Shown here: one piece after another, positions 1 through 5,636 of the stretch
Layout: each line of letters opens with the position of its first letter
Numbering within the stretch: position 1 is the first letter of the stretch
Origin: CAZGTQ01 sp964528575
GTDB taxonomy: Bacteria > Planctomycetota > UBA1135 > GCA-002686595
NCBI GenBank assembly: GCA_964528575.1
Contig: CAZGTQ010000093.1
Span: 1-10,794 of the forward strand
Length of the DNA: 10,794 bases
Direction of reading: 5' to 3'
Translations under genes and position numbers: made by a program
Notes under the pieces: generated by a model
Database searches by the model: none
Seen by the model: the letters and a program-made list of their open reading frames with translations, nothing else
What the model was told of the DNA's origin: nothing

Positions 1-1
1 C

Positions 2-1249
2 CTACGGCAAGAAGCCCTTCTTGTCGGCGAGCTTGCGGGGCAGGTACTCCTCGATCACGAAGTTGAGGCCCCACTTCGCGAGCGCTTGCTGCTCGGCGCG
101 CACGCCCATCTTCAGGAGTTGCGTGATCGCCTTGACCCACGGCTTGTGCGCCTTGAAGAACGGGTCGTTCTTGAGCGCGTCCTTCGCGCGCTTGACGTCG
201 ACGGGCTGGAGCTCGTGCGTCGCGTCCATCAGCTCGAAGTCGAGGATGTCCTGCGGCGTGACGCCGAGGTACTGCGCGTTCGGGACGCAGAAGAACTGGT
301 TGATGTGCGCCGCGTTGCCCGAGCCGACCTTGAGCGTGCGGTAGATGTTCGCGATGCCGTACGGGTCGCAGTCGACGAACGCGTAGACCGGGATCTTCGG
401 CGAGCGCGACTCGGAGAGGCGGCGGACGAAGCGGCGCGTCGCGCGAGTGGGGACGCCACCGCTCTCGATCAGCACGCAGTTCGCTGCCTCCCAGTACTCG
501 TGCTCGTTCAGGCGCTGGAACATGCCGCCCGTCTCGACGACGATGATGAACTTCGCTTTCGTCTCGAACTTCAAATGCTCGACCGAGTGCGGGATCCTGT
601 ATGCGCCGGTGCCCATGCGCGCGCAGTCGATGCGCAGCGTGTCGTTCGAGCGGCGGTCGCGGTCGATGACGACGAGGTTGCCCGCGACGGCGCCGCCGTG
701 CTCCTCGGGGTAGTAGCGGAGCTGCTCGCGCGCCAGGCCATCCAGCGAGGCGAGCGCCTCGATGTCGTCCATCACGGCGTCCGATTCCGCCTGCTCGTTG
801 AACTTGCACTCCGCCCAGTTCTTCGAGACGTAGTACGCCTCCCGCTTCGTGGCGAAGTCGTCGTCCTCGACCATCTGCTTCGAGACGGCCATCAGCCGCA
901 GCGTCTGCGCGAAGTTCTTCACCGTGTTGACCGACAGGTGGCGCGTCTTCACGCCCTTGCCGAGCTGGAAGTAGCCGACCTTCGTGTCGTAGTTCACGTT
1001 GGAGAGCGAGCGGACGGGCATGCGCAGCTCGGGCAGCACGCGCTTGAAGACGCTGCGGTGGACGCGATCGGCGGTGCCTTCGATCAGCTTCAGCGTCTTC
1101 TTGTCGAGGTCGGTCATCGGCGTCGTCCGCCCGATCGCCGCCGACTTCCCGGCGCCCGCCTTGGCGGTCCCCTTGCTCGCCTTCTTCGAGGGCCCCGTCT
1201 TGCCGGACGTGCCGGTCTTCTTCGTCGTCTTCTTCTTGCGCGCGGCCAT
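2..1249 (-). CDS. top6A: DNA topoisomerase VI subunit A (Spo11-like, DNA-cleaving subunit)
   Basis: Complete 415-residue protein. In this family subunit A forms the transient 5'-phosphotyrosyl double-strand break while subunit B hydrolyses ATP, giving relaxation and decatenation of DNA. Residues 1-45 are a Lys/Thr/Gly/Ala-rich tail absent from typical archaeal homologues, which are shorter (about 360-370 aa). The winged-helix/CAP-like region carries TKREAYY at 134-140; the catalytic tyrosine is Tyr140 by analogy with Spo11 (Tyr139 is adjacent). The Toprim domain shows NLVVIDRD (191-198), VVETGG with Glu239, and VDCDPYG with Asp293 and Asp295, the expected Mg-binding acidic triad. The C-terminal dimerisation part (LGVTPQDI and onward) is intact. 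The ATG at 1249 was chosen because a promoter-like element ends 6 nt before it. No Shine-Dalgarno is visible. The gene is separated from top6B by one opposite-strand gene, whereas the archaeal genes are usually adjacent. Lines inside this gene are less GC-rich than the neighbours (31/60 at 541-600). Confidence 0.95.
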   Translation of the reverse strand: MAARKKKTTKKTGTSGKTGPSKKASKGTAKAGAGKSAAIGRTTPMTDLDKKTLKLIEGTADRVHRSVFKRVLPELRMPVRSLSNVNYDTKVGYFQLGKGVKTRHLSVNTVKNFAQTLRLMAVSKQMVEDDDFATKREAYYVSKNWAECKFNEQAESDAVMDDIEALASLDGLAREQLRYYPEEHGGAVAGNLVVIDRDRRSNDTLRIDCARMGTGAYRIPHSVEHLKFETKAKFIIVVETGGMFQRLNEHEYWEAANCVLIESGGVPTRATRRFVRRLSESRSPKIPVYAFVDCDPYGIANIYRTLKVGSGNAAHINQFFCVPNAQYLGVTPQDILDFELMDATHELQPVDVKRAKDALKNDPFFKAHKPWVKAITQLLKMGVRAEQQALAKWGLNFVIEEYLPRKLADKKGFLP

Positions 1250-1255
1250 GCGACC

Positions 1256-1284
1256 TATCTAGATGCTGCGCGAGCCGAATGCAA
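1256..1284 (-). promoter_or_regulatory. Promoter of top6A, TTGCAT-N17-TAGATA
   Basis: Read on the minus strand, TTGCAT (1279-1284) is followed after exactly 17 nt by TAGATA (1256-1261), then 6 nt, then the ATG of top6A. The conserved core extends to TTGCATT-N15-CTAGATA. Spacing fits a sigma70-type promoter with transcription starting at or next to the start codon, so the mRNA would be leaderless. The same element with the same spacing precedes top6B. The AT-rich hexamers stand out against GC-rich surroundings. The function is inferred; the match is seen directly. Confidence 0.65.
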
Positions 1285-1301
1285 CGGCGGCGGCGCGCGG
1301 C

Positions 1302-1307
1302 TATCCT
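1302..1307 (+). promoter_or_regulatory. Putative -10 element TATCCT of the DUF2723-type gene
   Basis: TATCCT sits 9 nt before a GTG codon at 1317 that is in frame with the membrane protein. It is the same hexamer that precedes the mqnA ATG by 8 nt. No good TTG-type -35 hexamer is seen upstream: the sequence 17 nt before it is ATGCAA, which is the reverse complement of the top6A -35. If this box is used, the mRNA would begin at or near the GTG. Moderate to low confidence, resting on position and composition only. Confidence 0.35.
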
Positions 1308-1316
1308 GCGCCGACC

Positions 1317-2735
1317 GTGCTCGCGCCCGACGAACGAGCGCCGTCCCGCGCGCTGCGCTTCGGGGGCGGCATGCTGCTCGGCGCGGTCCTCGTGCTCTAC
1401 GTCCGCACGCTCGCGCCCGGCGTCCTCGGCGGCGACAGCGCGGAGCTCCAGTACGTTGCCCGCCTGTGGGGCATCCCGCACCCGACGAGCTACCCGACGT
1501 ACGTCCTCGCGACGCGCCCGTTCGCCGTCGTCCCGGTCGGCGAGCTCGCCTGGCGCATCAACCTGTTCTCCGCGCTGTGCAGCGCGTTCGCGGTCGCGCT
1601 CGTCTTCCGCGTCCTGCGCGAGCTCGGGAGCGGCGCGACAGGCGCGTTCGTCGGCGCCGGCTGCCTCGCCGTCGGCCGCGCGTTCTGGTCCCAGGCGGTG
1701 ATCGCCGAGGTGCACGGGTTGAACGAGCTGCTCCTGGCGGGGCTCCTGGCGCTCGTTCTGCGCTGGGACCGCGAGCGGAGCACGCGCGCCCTCGTCGACC
1801 TCGCGCTCGTCGCCGCGCTCGCGCTCGGCTGCCACATGACGACGGTCGTGCTGCTGCCGGTGCTCGCGGCGTTCGTGCTCGTCCGCGGCGGAGCGCGCCG
1901 GCCGGCGCTCGCGGCGGGGGCCGCGGCGACGACGCTCGCGCTCGGTGCGCTGCTCTACTTCGTGCTCGCGTGGCTCGCGATCGACGAGCTGCGGCTGTCG
2001 GGCATCGCGAGCCCACGGGTGTGGAGCGCGATCCTGGACCGCGTCACGGCGCGCCAGTACCAGGAGAGCGTGCTCGCCTACGGCCTCGCCGACCAGCCGG
2101 CGCGGCTCGCGTTCTGGGGCCGGGAGCTCGTCGGGCAGTACACGGTCGCGGGCGCGGGGCTCGTCGCCGTGGGCCTCTTCGCGCGGCTCGAGCTCGCGCG
2201 GCGCCTCCTGCTGGCCGCGACGTTCGTCGTCGCCGGCGTCGTCGCGATGAACCTGCGCACGCCGGACGCGGAGCTGTACCTGCTCCCCGCGCACCTCGTC
2301 GCGGCGGTGCTGCTCGGCCTGGGCGCGGATCGCCTCGTGCGCTTCGCCGGCCGGCGCGGCGCGCGGCTCGCTGCGGTCGCGTCCGCGCTGTGCGTCGCGC
2401 TCCCGCTCGCCCTGGTCCTGCGCAACCACGCGGCGGCCGACCGCTCCGACGACGTCGAGCTCGGCCGTTGGGGCCGCGCGCTGCTCGCGCGCCTCGAGCC
2501 CGGCTCGATCGTCGTCGCGGGCTGGACGCGCAACACGACGCTGCACTACCTGCAGAGCATCGAGGGCCGCGGAGCGGGCGTCGAGATCGCGCTGAGCGGC
2601 GCGCTCGACCCCGCGCAGCTCGCCGCCGCCGCGACCGCGCGTCCGGTGTACCTCGTCGAGCCCGAGCCGTGGGAGCACGCGCTCGAGCTCGAGCCGGGGC
2701 CGGGCGGCGTCTGGCGCGTCGTCGGCGCGCGGTAG
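1317..2735 (+). CDS. DUF2723/TMEM260-like polytopic membrane protein (GT-C-type glycosyltransferase fold)
   Basis: 472 residues from the GTG at 1317, or 490 from an ATG at 1263. The sequence matches the DUF2723 pattern: first membrane helix, then GGDSAELQY (acidic Asp40 and Glu43 in short-form numbering, where the family has DSGEL), PHPTSYPTY in place of the usual HPPGYP, WRINLFSAL, WSQAVIAEVHGLN, GCHMTT and DRVTARQYQ. About ten hydrophobic helices are followed by a soluble C-terminal part starting near GRWGRALLARLEPGS. Human TMEM260 is an O-mannosyltransferase; bacterial members are presumed polyprenyl-phosphate-sugar-dependent transferases, so the substrate here is unknown. The GTG start was preferred because TATCCT lies 9 nt upstream and because residues 1-18 of the longer form (MLREPNATAAARGYPAPT) look non-coding and would lie over the top6A promoter. 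Divergent from top6A and convergent with top6B. Confidence 0.8.
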   Translation: MLAPDERAPSRALRFGGGMLLGAVLVLYVRTLAPGVLGGDSAELQYVARLWGIPHPTSYPTYVLATRPFAVVPVGELAWRINLFSALCSAFAVALVFRVLRELGSGATGAFVGAGCLAVGRAFWSQAVIAEVHGLNELLLAGLLALVLRWDRERSTRALVDLALVAALALGCHMTTVVLLPVLAAFVLVRGGARRPALAAGAAATTLALGALLYFVLAWLAIDELRLSGIASPRVWSAILDRVTARQYQESVLAYGLADQPARLAFWGRELVGQYTVAGAGLVAVGLFARLELARRLLLAATFVVAGVVAMNLRTPDAELYLLPAHLVAAVLLGLGADRLVRFAGRRGARLAAVASALCVALPLALVLRNHAAADRSDDVELGRWGRALLARLEPGSIVVAGWTRNTTLHYLQSIEGRGAGVEIALSGALDPAQLAAAATARPVYLVEPEPWEHALELEPGPGGVWRVVGAR

Positions 2736-2748
2736 TCGCGCGGTAGTC
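2727..2748. repeat. 11-bp perfect tandem duplication across a stop codon
   Basis: The unit GCGCGGTAGTC occurs twice back to back (2727-2737 and 2738-2748). The first copy contains the TAG stop of the DUF2723-type gene, so the second copy is a non-coding duplicate of the stop region. It looks like a simple replication-slippage duplication in the 28-bp gap between convergent genes. Confidence 0.7.
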
Positions 2749-2760
2749 GCCCGTCGGCGA
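2747..2760. terminator. Weak hairpin between convergent genes
   Basis: TCGCC (2747-2751) and GGCGA (2756-2760) can pair around a CGTC tetraloop in the gap between the convergent stop codons. The stem is only 5 bp and there is no T-tract on either strand, so this is at best a weak bidirectional terminator. In DNA this GC-rich such a stem could occur by chance. Confidence 0.2.
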
Positions 2761-2763
2761 GCG

Positions 2764-4551
2764 CTAGAACTTGCGGCTCTTGTGGAGCACGTCCTTGAGC
2801 GTGTCCTCCGCTTCCTCGCGCTTGGTGTCGTCGATGCCGAGGATCTCCTGGAGCGCGACGCCGATGTGGGGGATGTAGAGCTCGATGTAGCTGCGCTTCT
2901 CGTACTCGCGCTTGAGGCGCTTGCCCTTGCGGATGTGCGTGCCGAGCTTGCGGCCGCAGACCTGGAGGCCGAGCTTGATCTCCTTGAGGATCTCCTCGTA
3001 CGCGGCGATCGCTTCCTTCGACTCCGACGTGAACGGGACCCAGACCGAGGCGATGTGGACGAGCACCGCCATCGGGCCGATCGGCAGGCCGCCGCGCGGC
3101 TGCTGGAGACCGTACTGGCGCCAATTCGTCTGGATCACGCCCTTCGTGATCGAGCACGCGGACTGCTGGTAGAGCAGCGGGACGCGGTTCGCGAAGCGCA
3201 GGACGCGGATCGGCTCGTCCGCGTTGCCGACGAGGTCCTCCGTCGCCGCCTTCGCCGCGTCCTTCTTCGTGATGCGGCCGCCGTCGGTCAGCTCGAGGCC
3301 GACGCCGCCCGGCTTGCCGTACGCGATGCCGACCTCGATCTGGAACGGGTTGCCGCGGTACACCGCCGCCGGGCGCGTCGTCGCGACGTAGAAGTCCGCC
3401 TCGAGCTCCTTCTTCAGGCCCGCGAGGATCAGCTCCTCGCCGATCGGGGCGATGCAGTCGGTCGACGGCGCCGAGATCTTCGTCTTGCCGATCGCCTCGT
3501 GCAGCGCGCTCGCCTCCTGGCGCGCGATGCGCGTCGGGTACGACTTCTCGCTGAGGCCGGTGCCCGCCGTCTCGATGATCTTCTTCGCGACGGTCGGCCC
3601 GACCCGGCTGAACTCCTCCTGGAGGAAGCCGGAGAGCGAGCGCGCGCCCGTGTCCTTGAGCATCGCGATCAGCACGCCGAGCTCGATGCCGTGCGGGTGC
3701 GGCTTGATCTCGACCGTCTCCGGCGGAAGCTCCTTGGTCGATCGCTCGTAGACGACCTCCTCGCCCGCCGGGTCCTTGTAGCGGATCGTCAGGTGCGGGT
3801 TCGCGATCGCCGTCTGCTTGAGGTACATGTCGACCGAGCGCTGGCCCTTCTGGTAGCGGGCCTCCATCTCGATCTCGACGCGCGTGCCGTGCTCGCGCTC
3901 CCACTCGATCGTGCCCGACTCGTGGATCTCGGGCTTGTTGCGCGCGGTGTCGATCGTCAGCGTGAACTGGTGCGCCGGCTTGCGCTTGCCCGTGCGCGAG
4001 ACGATGCGCATCGGCTTGCCGGTCGTGAGCTGACCGTACATGCCCGCCGCCGAGATGCCGATGCCCTGCTGGCCGCGGCTCTGCGACAGCTTGTGGAACT
4101 TCGACCCGTAGAGCAGCTTGCCGAAGATCTTGCCGATCTGGTCCTCGACGACGCCCGGACCGTTGTCCTCGACCGCCATGCGGAAGCGGTTCTCGCCCGT
4201 CTGCGTCAGCTCGACGACGACCTCGGGCAGGATGCCGGCCTCCTCGCACGCGTCGAGGGAGTTGTCGACGGCTTCCTTGACGGCGGTGAGCAGCGCCTTG
4301 AGCGGCGAATCGAAGCCGAGCAGGTGCCGGTTCTTCGTGAAGAACTCGGAGACCGAGATCTCGCGCTGCTTCGACGCCATCGCGTCGGCGTCGACGCGCC
4401 GGCGCTCGCCCTTGGCGGGCGCCTTGCGCGCGGAGGCCTTGCGCGGCGACTCGCCCGCGGGCTCGCGCTTCGTCGTCTTCTTCTTCGGCTCGTTCTTGCG
4501 CGCCACGGGGGCTTCGGTCTCGATCTCGTCGAACAGGGTCGGCGTCCGCAT
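2764..4551 (-). CDS. top6B: DNA topoisomerase VI subunit B (GHKL ATPase subunit)
   Basis: Complete 595-residue protein. ATP binding dimerises subunit B and gates strand passage through breaks made by subunit A. Residues 1-58 are a Lys/Arg/Ala/Pro-rich tail containing KKKTTK, also present in the subunit A tail. The GHKL domain shows the N-box EAVDNSLDACEE with Mg-ligand Asn97, the G1 box VEDNGPGV with Asp129, and the G2 lid box GQQGIG (160-165). A helix-two-turn-helix region follows (about 297-355, LSGFLQEEFSRVGPTVAKKI). The transducer domain has NWRQYGLQQPRGG, where Arg478 stands at the WKxY switch-lysine position. The ORF is open far upstream, but the ATG at 4551 was chosen because TTGCAT-N17-TAGATA ends 7 nt before it; an internal Met58 would give the short archaeal-like form. 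Last gene of an mqnA-like / zinc-ribbon / top6B minus-strand run, 10 bp after the zinc-ribbon stop. Confidence 0.95.
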   Translation of the reverse strand: MRTPTLFDEIETEAPVARKNEPKKKTTKREPAGESPRKASARKAPAKGERRRVDADAMASKQREISVSEFFTKNRHLLGFDSPLKALLTAVKEAVDNSLDACEEAGILPEVVVELTQTGENRFRMAVEDNGPGVVEDQIGKIFGKLLYGSKFHKLSQSRGQQGIGISAAGMYGQLTTGKPMRIVSRTGKRKPAHQFTLTIDTARNKPEIHESGTIEWEREHGTRVEIEMEARYQKGQRSVDMYLKQTAIANPHLTIRYKDPAGEEVVYERSTKELPPETVEIKPHPHGIELGVLIAMLKDTGARSLSGFLQEEFSRVGPTVAKKIIETAGTGLSEKSYPTRIARQEASALHEAIGKTKISAPSTDCIAPIGEELILAGLKKELEADFYVATTRPAAVYRGNPFQIEVGIAYGKPGGVGLELTDGGRITKKDAAKAATEDLVGNADEPIRVLRFANRVPLLYQQSACSITKGVIQTNWRQYGLQQPRGGLPIGPMAVLVHIASVWVPFTSESKEAIAAYEEILKEIKLGLQVCGRKLGTHIRKGKRLKREYEKRSYIELYIPHIGVALQEILGIDDTKREEAEDTLKDVLHKSRKF

Positions 4552-4558
4552 GGATCCG

Positions 4559-4587
4559 TATCTAGGAACCGGCCCCGTCCAATGCAA
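4559..4587 (-). promoter_or_regulatory. Promoter of top6B, TTGCAT-N17-TAGATA
   Basis: On the minus strand TTGCAT (4582-4587) is followed after 17 nt by TAGATA (4559-4564), then 7 nt, then the top6B ATG. The core TTGCATT-N15-CTAGATA is identical to the one before top6A, while the spacers differ in sequence. The element overlaps the last codons and stop of the zinc-ribbon gene, so top6B could have its own promoter inside the mqnA transcription unit. The spacing implies a leaderless transcript. Confidence 0.65.
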
Positions 4588-4771
4588 TGCGCAACAGGTG
4601 CCAGAGTCCGACGGCGATGCACACGAGCGGGGGCGCCGACGTGAGACAGCCCCACGAGAGGTAGCGCTTCTGGAGCGACGCGCCGCACGCGTCGCAGACG
4701 CGCGGCGTCGGCCGGGCGAGCTCCGCGCCGCAGCGCGGGCAGCGGCGCCGCGGCTCGACCCTAGGAGACAC
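4562..4771 (-). CDS. Small zinc-ribbon membrane protein, unknown function
   Basis: 69-residue protein from a GTG start. It has two CxxC knuckles (CPRCGAEL and CDACGASL, about 14 residues apart), the classic zinc-ribbon layout, followed by one hydrophobic segment (about residues 45-64, APPLVCIAVGLWHLLRIAL) that should span the membrane, leaving a very short C-terminus. The start overlaps the end of the mqnA-like gene by 11 bp and has a perfect GGAGG Shine-Dalgarno 5 nt upstream, which supports it being real and translated within an operon. It ends 10 bp before top6B. I cannot assign a function; small zinc-ribbon membrane proteins are common and mostly uncharacterised. Confidence 0.65.
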   Translation of the reverse strand: MSPRVEPRRRCPRCGAELARPTPRVCDACGASLQKRYLSWGCLTSAPPLVCIAVGLWHLLRIALDGAGS

Positions 4772-5582
4772 GCGCGCCTCCGATCGGCACCGGGGTCGGC
4801 TCGGCGTCCCCGTCGCACGCGCCGACGGCCGCGGCCGCGTCGCGGAACGCGAGCAGCGCCGGCGTCTGGCGCGCGCCCGGCTCGTAGTCGATCTCCCCGA
4901 AGAAGTAGCGCCGCACCGCGTCGGCCGGCAGCTCGAGCTCGCGCGCCGTGTCGCGGGCGATCTGTTCGAGGTGCTCGCGGCCGTGCGCCCAGGCGCGGTG
5001 GAATGCGCCGAGCCACGGCGCCAGGTCGACGCCCGGCCGCGCGATCCAGGGTGCGAAGACGAACGCCTGGCCGGTCCGCTCGCACCACGAGCCGGACGGG
5101 TTGAAGCGCTCCGCTCCCGCTCCCGCGACCGTCTCCCGCAGCGCGCCGTCGCCGATCCGCAGCCAGCCGTCCGCGTCCGCGTCGCGCGGGTCGGCGCCGG
5201 GCTCGACCGCGACCAGCTCGATGTGCGGGGCGCGCTCGGCGAGCTCGACCGCGATCAACGCCGCGGCCGCGCGGCTCGCCGGGTCGAGCGCGAGCGTCCG
5301 GACGCGCTCGAGCGGGGCGCGCAGGAAGCACTGGACGCTCGAGACCGGCCCGTTGCCCGCGACCGCGATGCCGTCGACGTACGAGTAGCCCGGGCGCCGG
5401 AACAGCTCGATCGAGCTGACGAGCGCGACGTCGATGCGCCCCGCGCGCAGGCCCTCGACGAGGCGCGCCGGGACGTCGAGCACCAGCTCGACCCCCGGCT
5501 CGGCGGCGAGTCCGGCGTCGAGCGGGCGCCCCACCCGGTAGGGGACGCTGCCGACGCGCAGACGGTCTCGCTCGGGCTGCAT
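4761..5582 (-). CDS. mqnA: MqnA/MqnD-superfamily protein, probable chorismate dehydratase (futalosine menaquinone pathway)
   Basis: 273 residues. MqnA converts chorismate to 3-[(1-carboxyvinyl)oxy]benzoate, the first step of the futalosine route to menaquinone, and has a periplasmic-binding-protein-like fold. Family signatures seen are LRVGSVPY (8-15), PARLVEGLRAGRIDVALVSSIEL (38-60), GPVSSVQCFLR, TLALDPASR (97-104), LRIGDGAL (141-148) and FVFAPWIARPG (174-184). One oddity: the family's SYLN segment reads PYRV here, so the conserved active-site Asn is replaced by Val17. Catalysis is therefore not guaranteed, and a diverged paralogue is possible. The C-terminal tail of about 25 residues is Ala/Asp/Pro-rich. 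ATG at 5582 chosen because TATCCT lies 8 nt upstream. First gene of the run into the zinc-ribbon gene and top6B; divergent from the methyltransferase with a 54-bp gap. No other menaquinone gene is in the window. Confidence 0.8.
   Translation of the reverse strand: MQPERDRLRVGSVPYRVGRPLDAGLAAEPGVELVLDVPARLVEGLRAGRIDVALVSSIELFRRPGYSYVDGIAVAGNGPVSSVQCFLRAPLERVRTLALDPASRAAAALIAVELAERAPHIELVAVEPGADPRDADADGWLRIGDGALRETVAGAGAERFNPSGSWCERTGQAFVFAPWIARPGVDLAPWLGAFHRAWAHGREHLEQIARDTARELELPADAVRRYFFGEIDYEPGARQTPALLAFRDAAAAVGACDGDAEPTPVPIGGARVS
4777..4781 (-). promoter_or_regulatory. Ribosome binding site GGAGG of the zinc-ribbon gene
   Basis: GGAGG on the minus strand, 5 nt before the GTG at 4771 and inside the last codons of the mqnA-like gene. 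It fixes the start of the small gene and is the clearest Shine-Dalgarno in the window. That contrasts with the leaderless-looking starts of the first genes of each unit. Confidence 0.6.
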
Positions 5583-5590
5583 GGTCTGTG

Positions 5591-5596
5591 AGGATA
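5591..5596 (-). promoter_or_regulatory. Putative -10 element TATCCT of the mqnA-like gene
   Basis: TATCCT on the minus strand ends 8 nt before the ATG at 5582. No TTG-type -35 hexamer is evident 16-18 nt further upstream. Spacing suggests a leaderless or near-leaderless transcript. It lies back to back with the methyltransferase box in the same 54-bp gap. Confidence 0.4.
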
Positions 5597-5623
5597 CGGG
5601 ACGCTCCCGGGCGCTCCGCTTCC

Positions 5624-5629
5624 TATTCT
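5624..5629 (+). promoter_or_regulatory. Putative -10 element TATTCT of the methyltransferase gene
   Basis: TATTCT lies 7 nt before the GTG at 5637, the spacing expected for a leaderless start, and it supports the GTG choice. There is no Shine-Dalgarno and no convincing -35 hexamer. Confidence 0.4.
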
Positions 5630-5636
5630 CGGCCGC

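Noticed and set aside
86..2746. Long plus-strand open frame (886 codons) opposite top6A and through the DUF2723-type gene
   Set aside because: Its translation is dominated by R, A, D, V and L with no family motifs; it is the GC-driven shadow of top6A and the membrane gene in another frame.
2782..4644. Plus-strand open frame opposite top6B
   Set aside because: Low-complexity R/L/D/A-rich translation, antisense to a gene with every catalytic motif intact. Shadow only.
4552..5331. Upstream extension of the top6B frame over the zinc-ribbon and mqnA-like genes
   Set aside because: The extra translation is R/A-rich without motifs, and the promoter element just before 4551 fits the shorter start.
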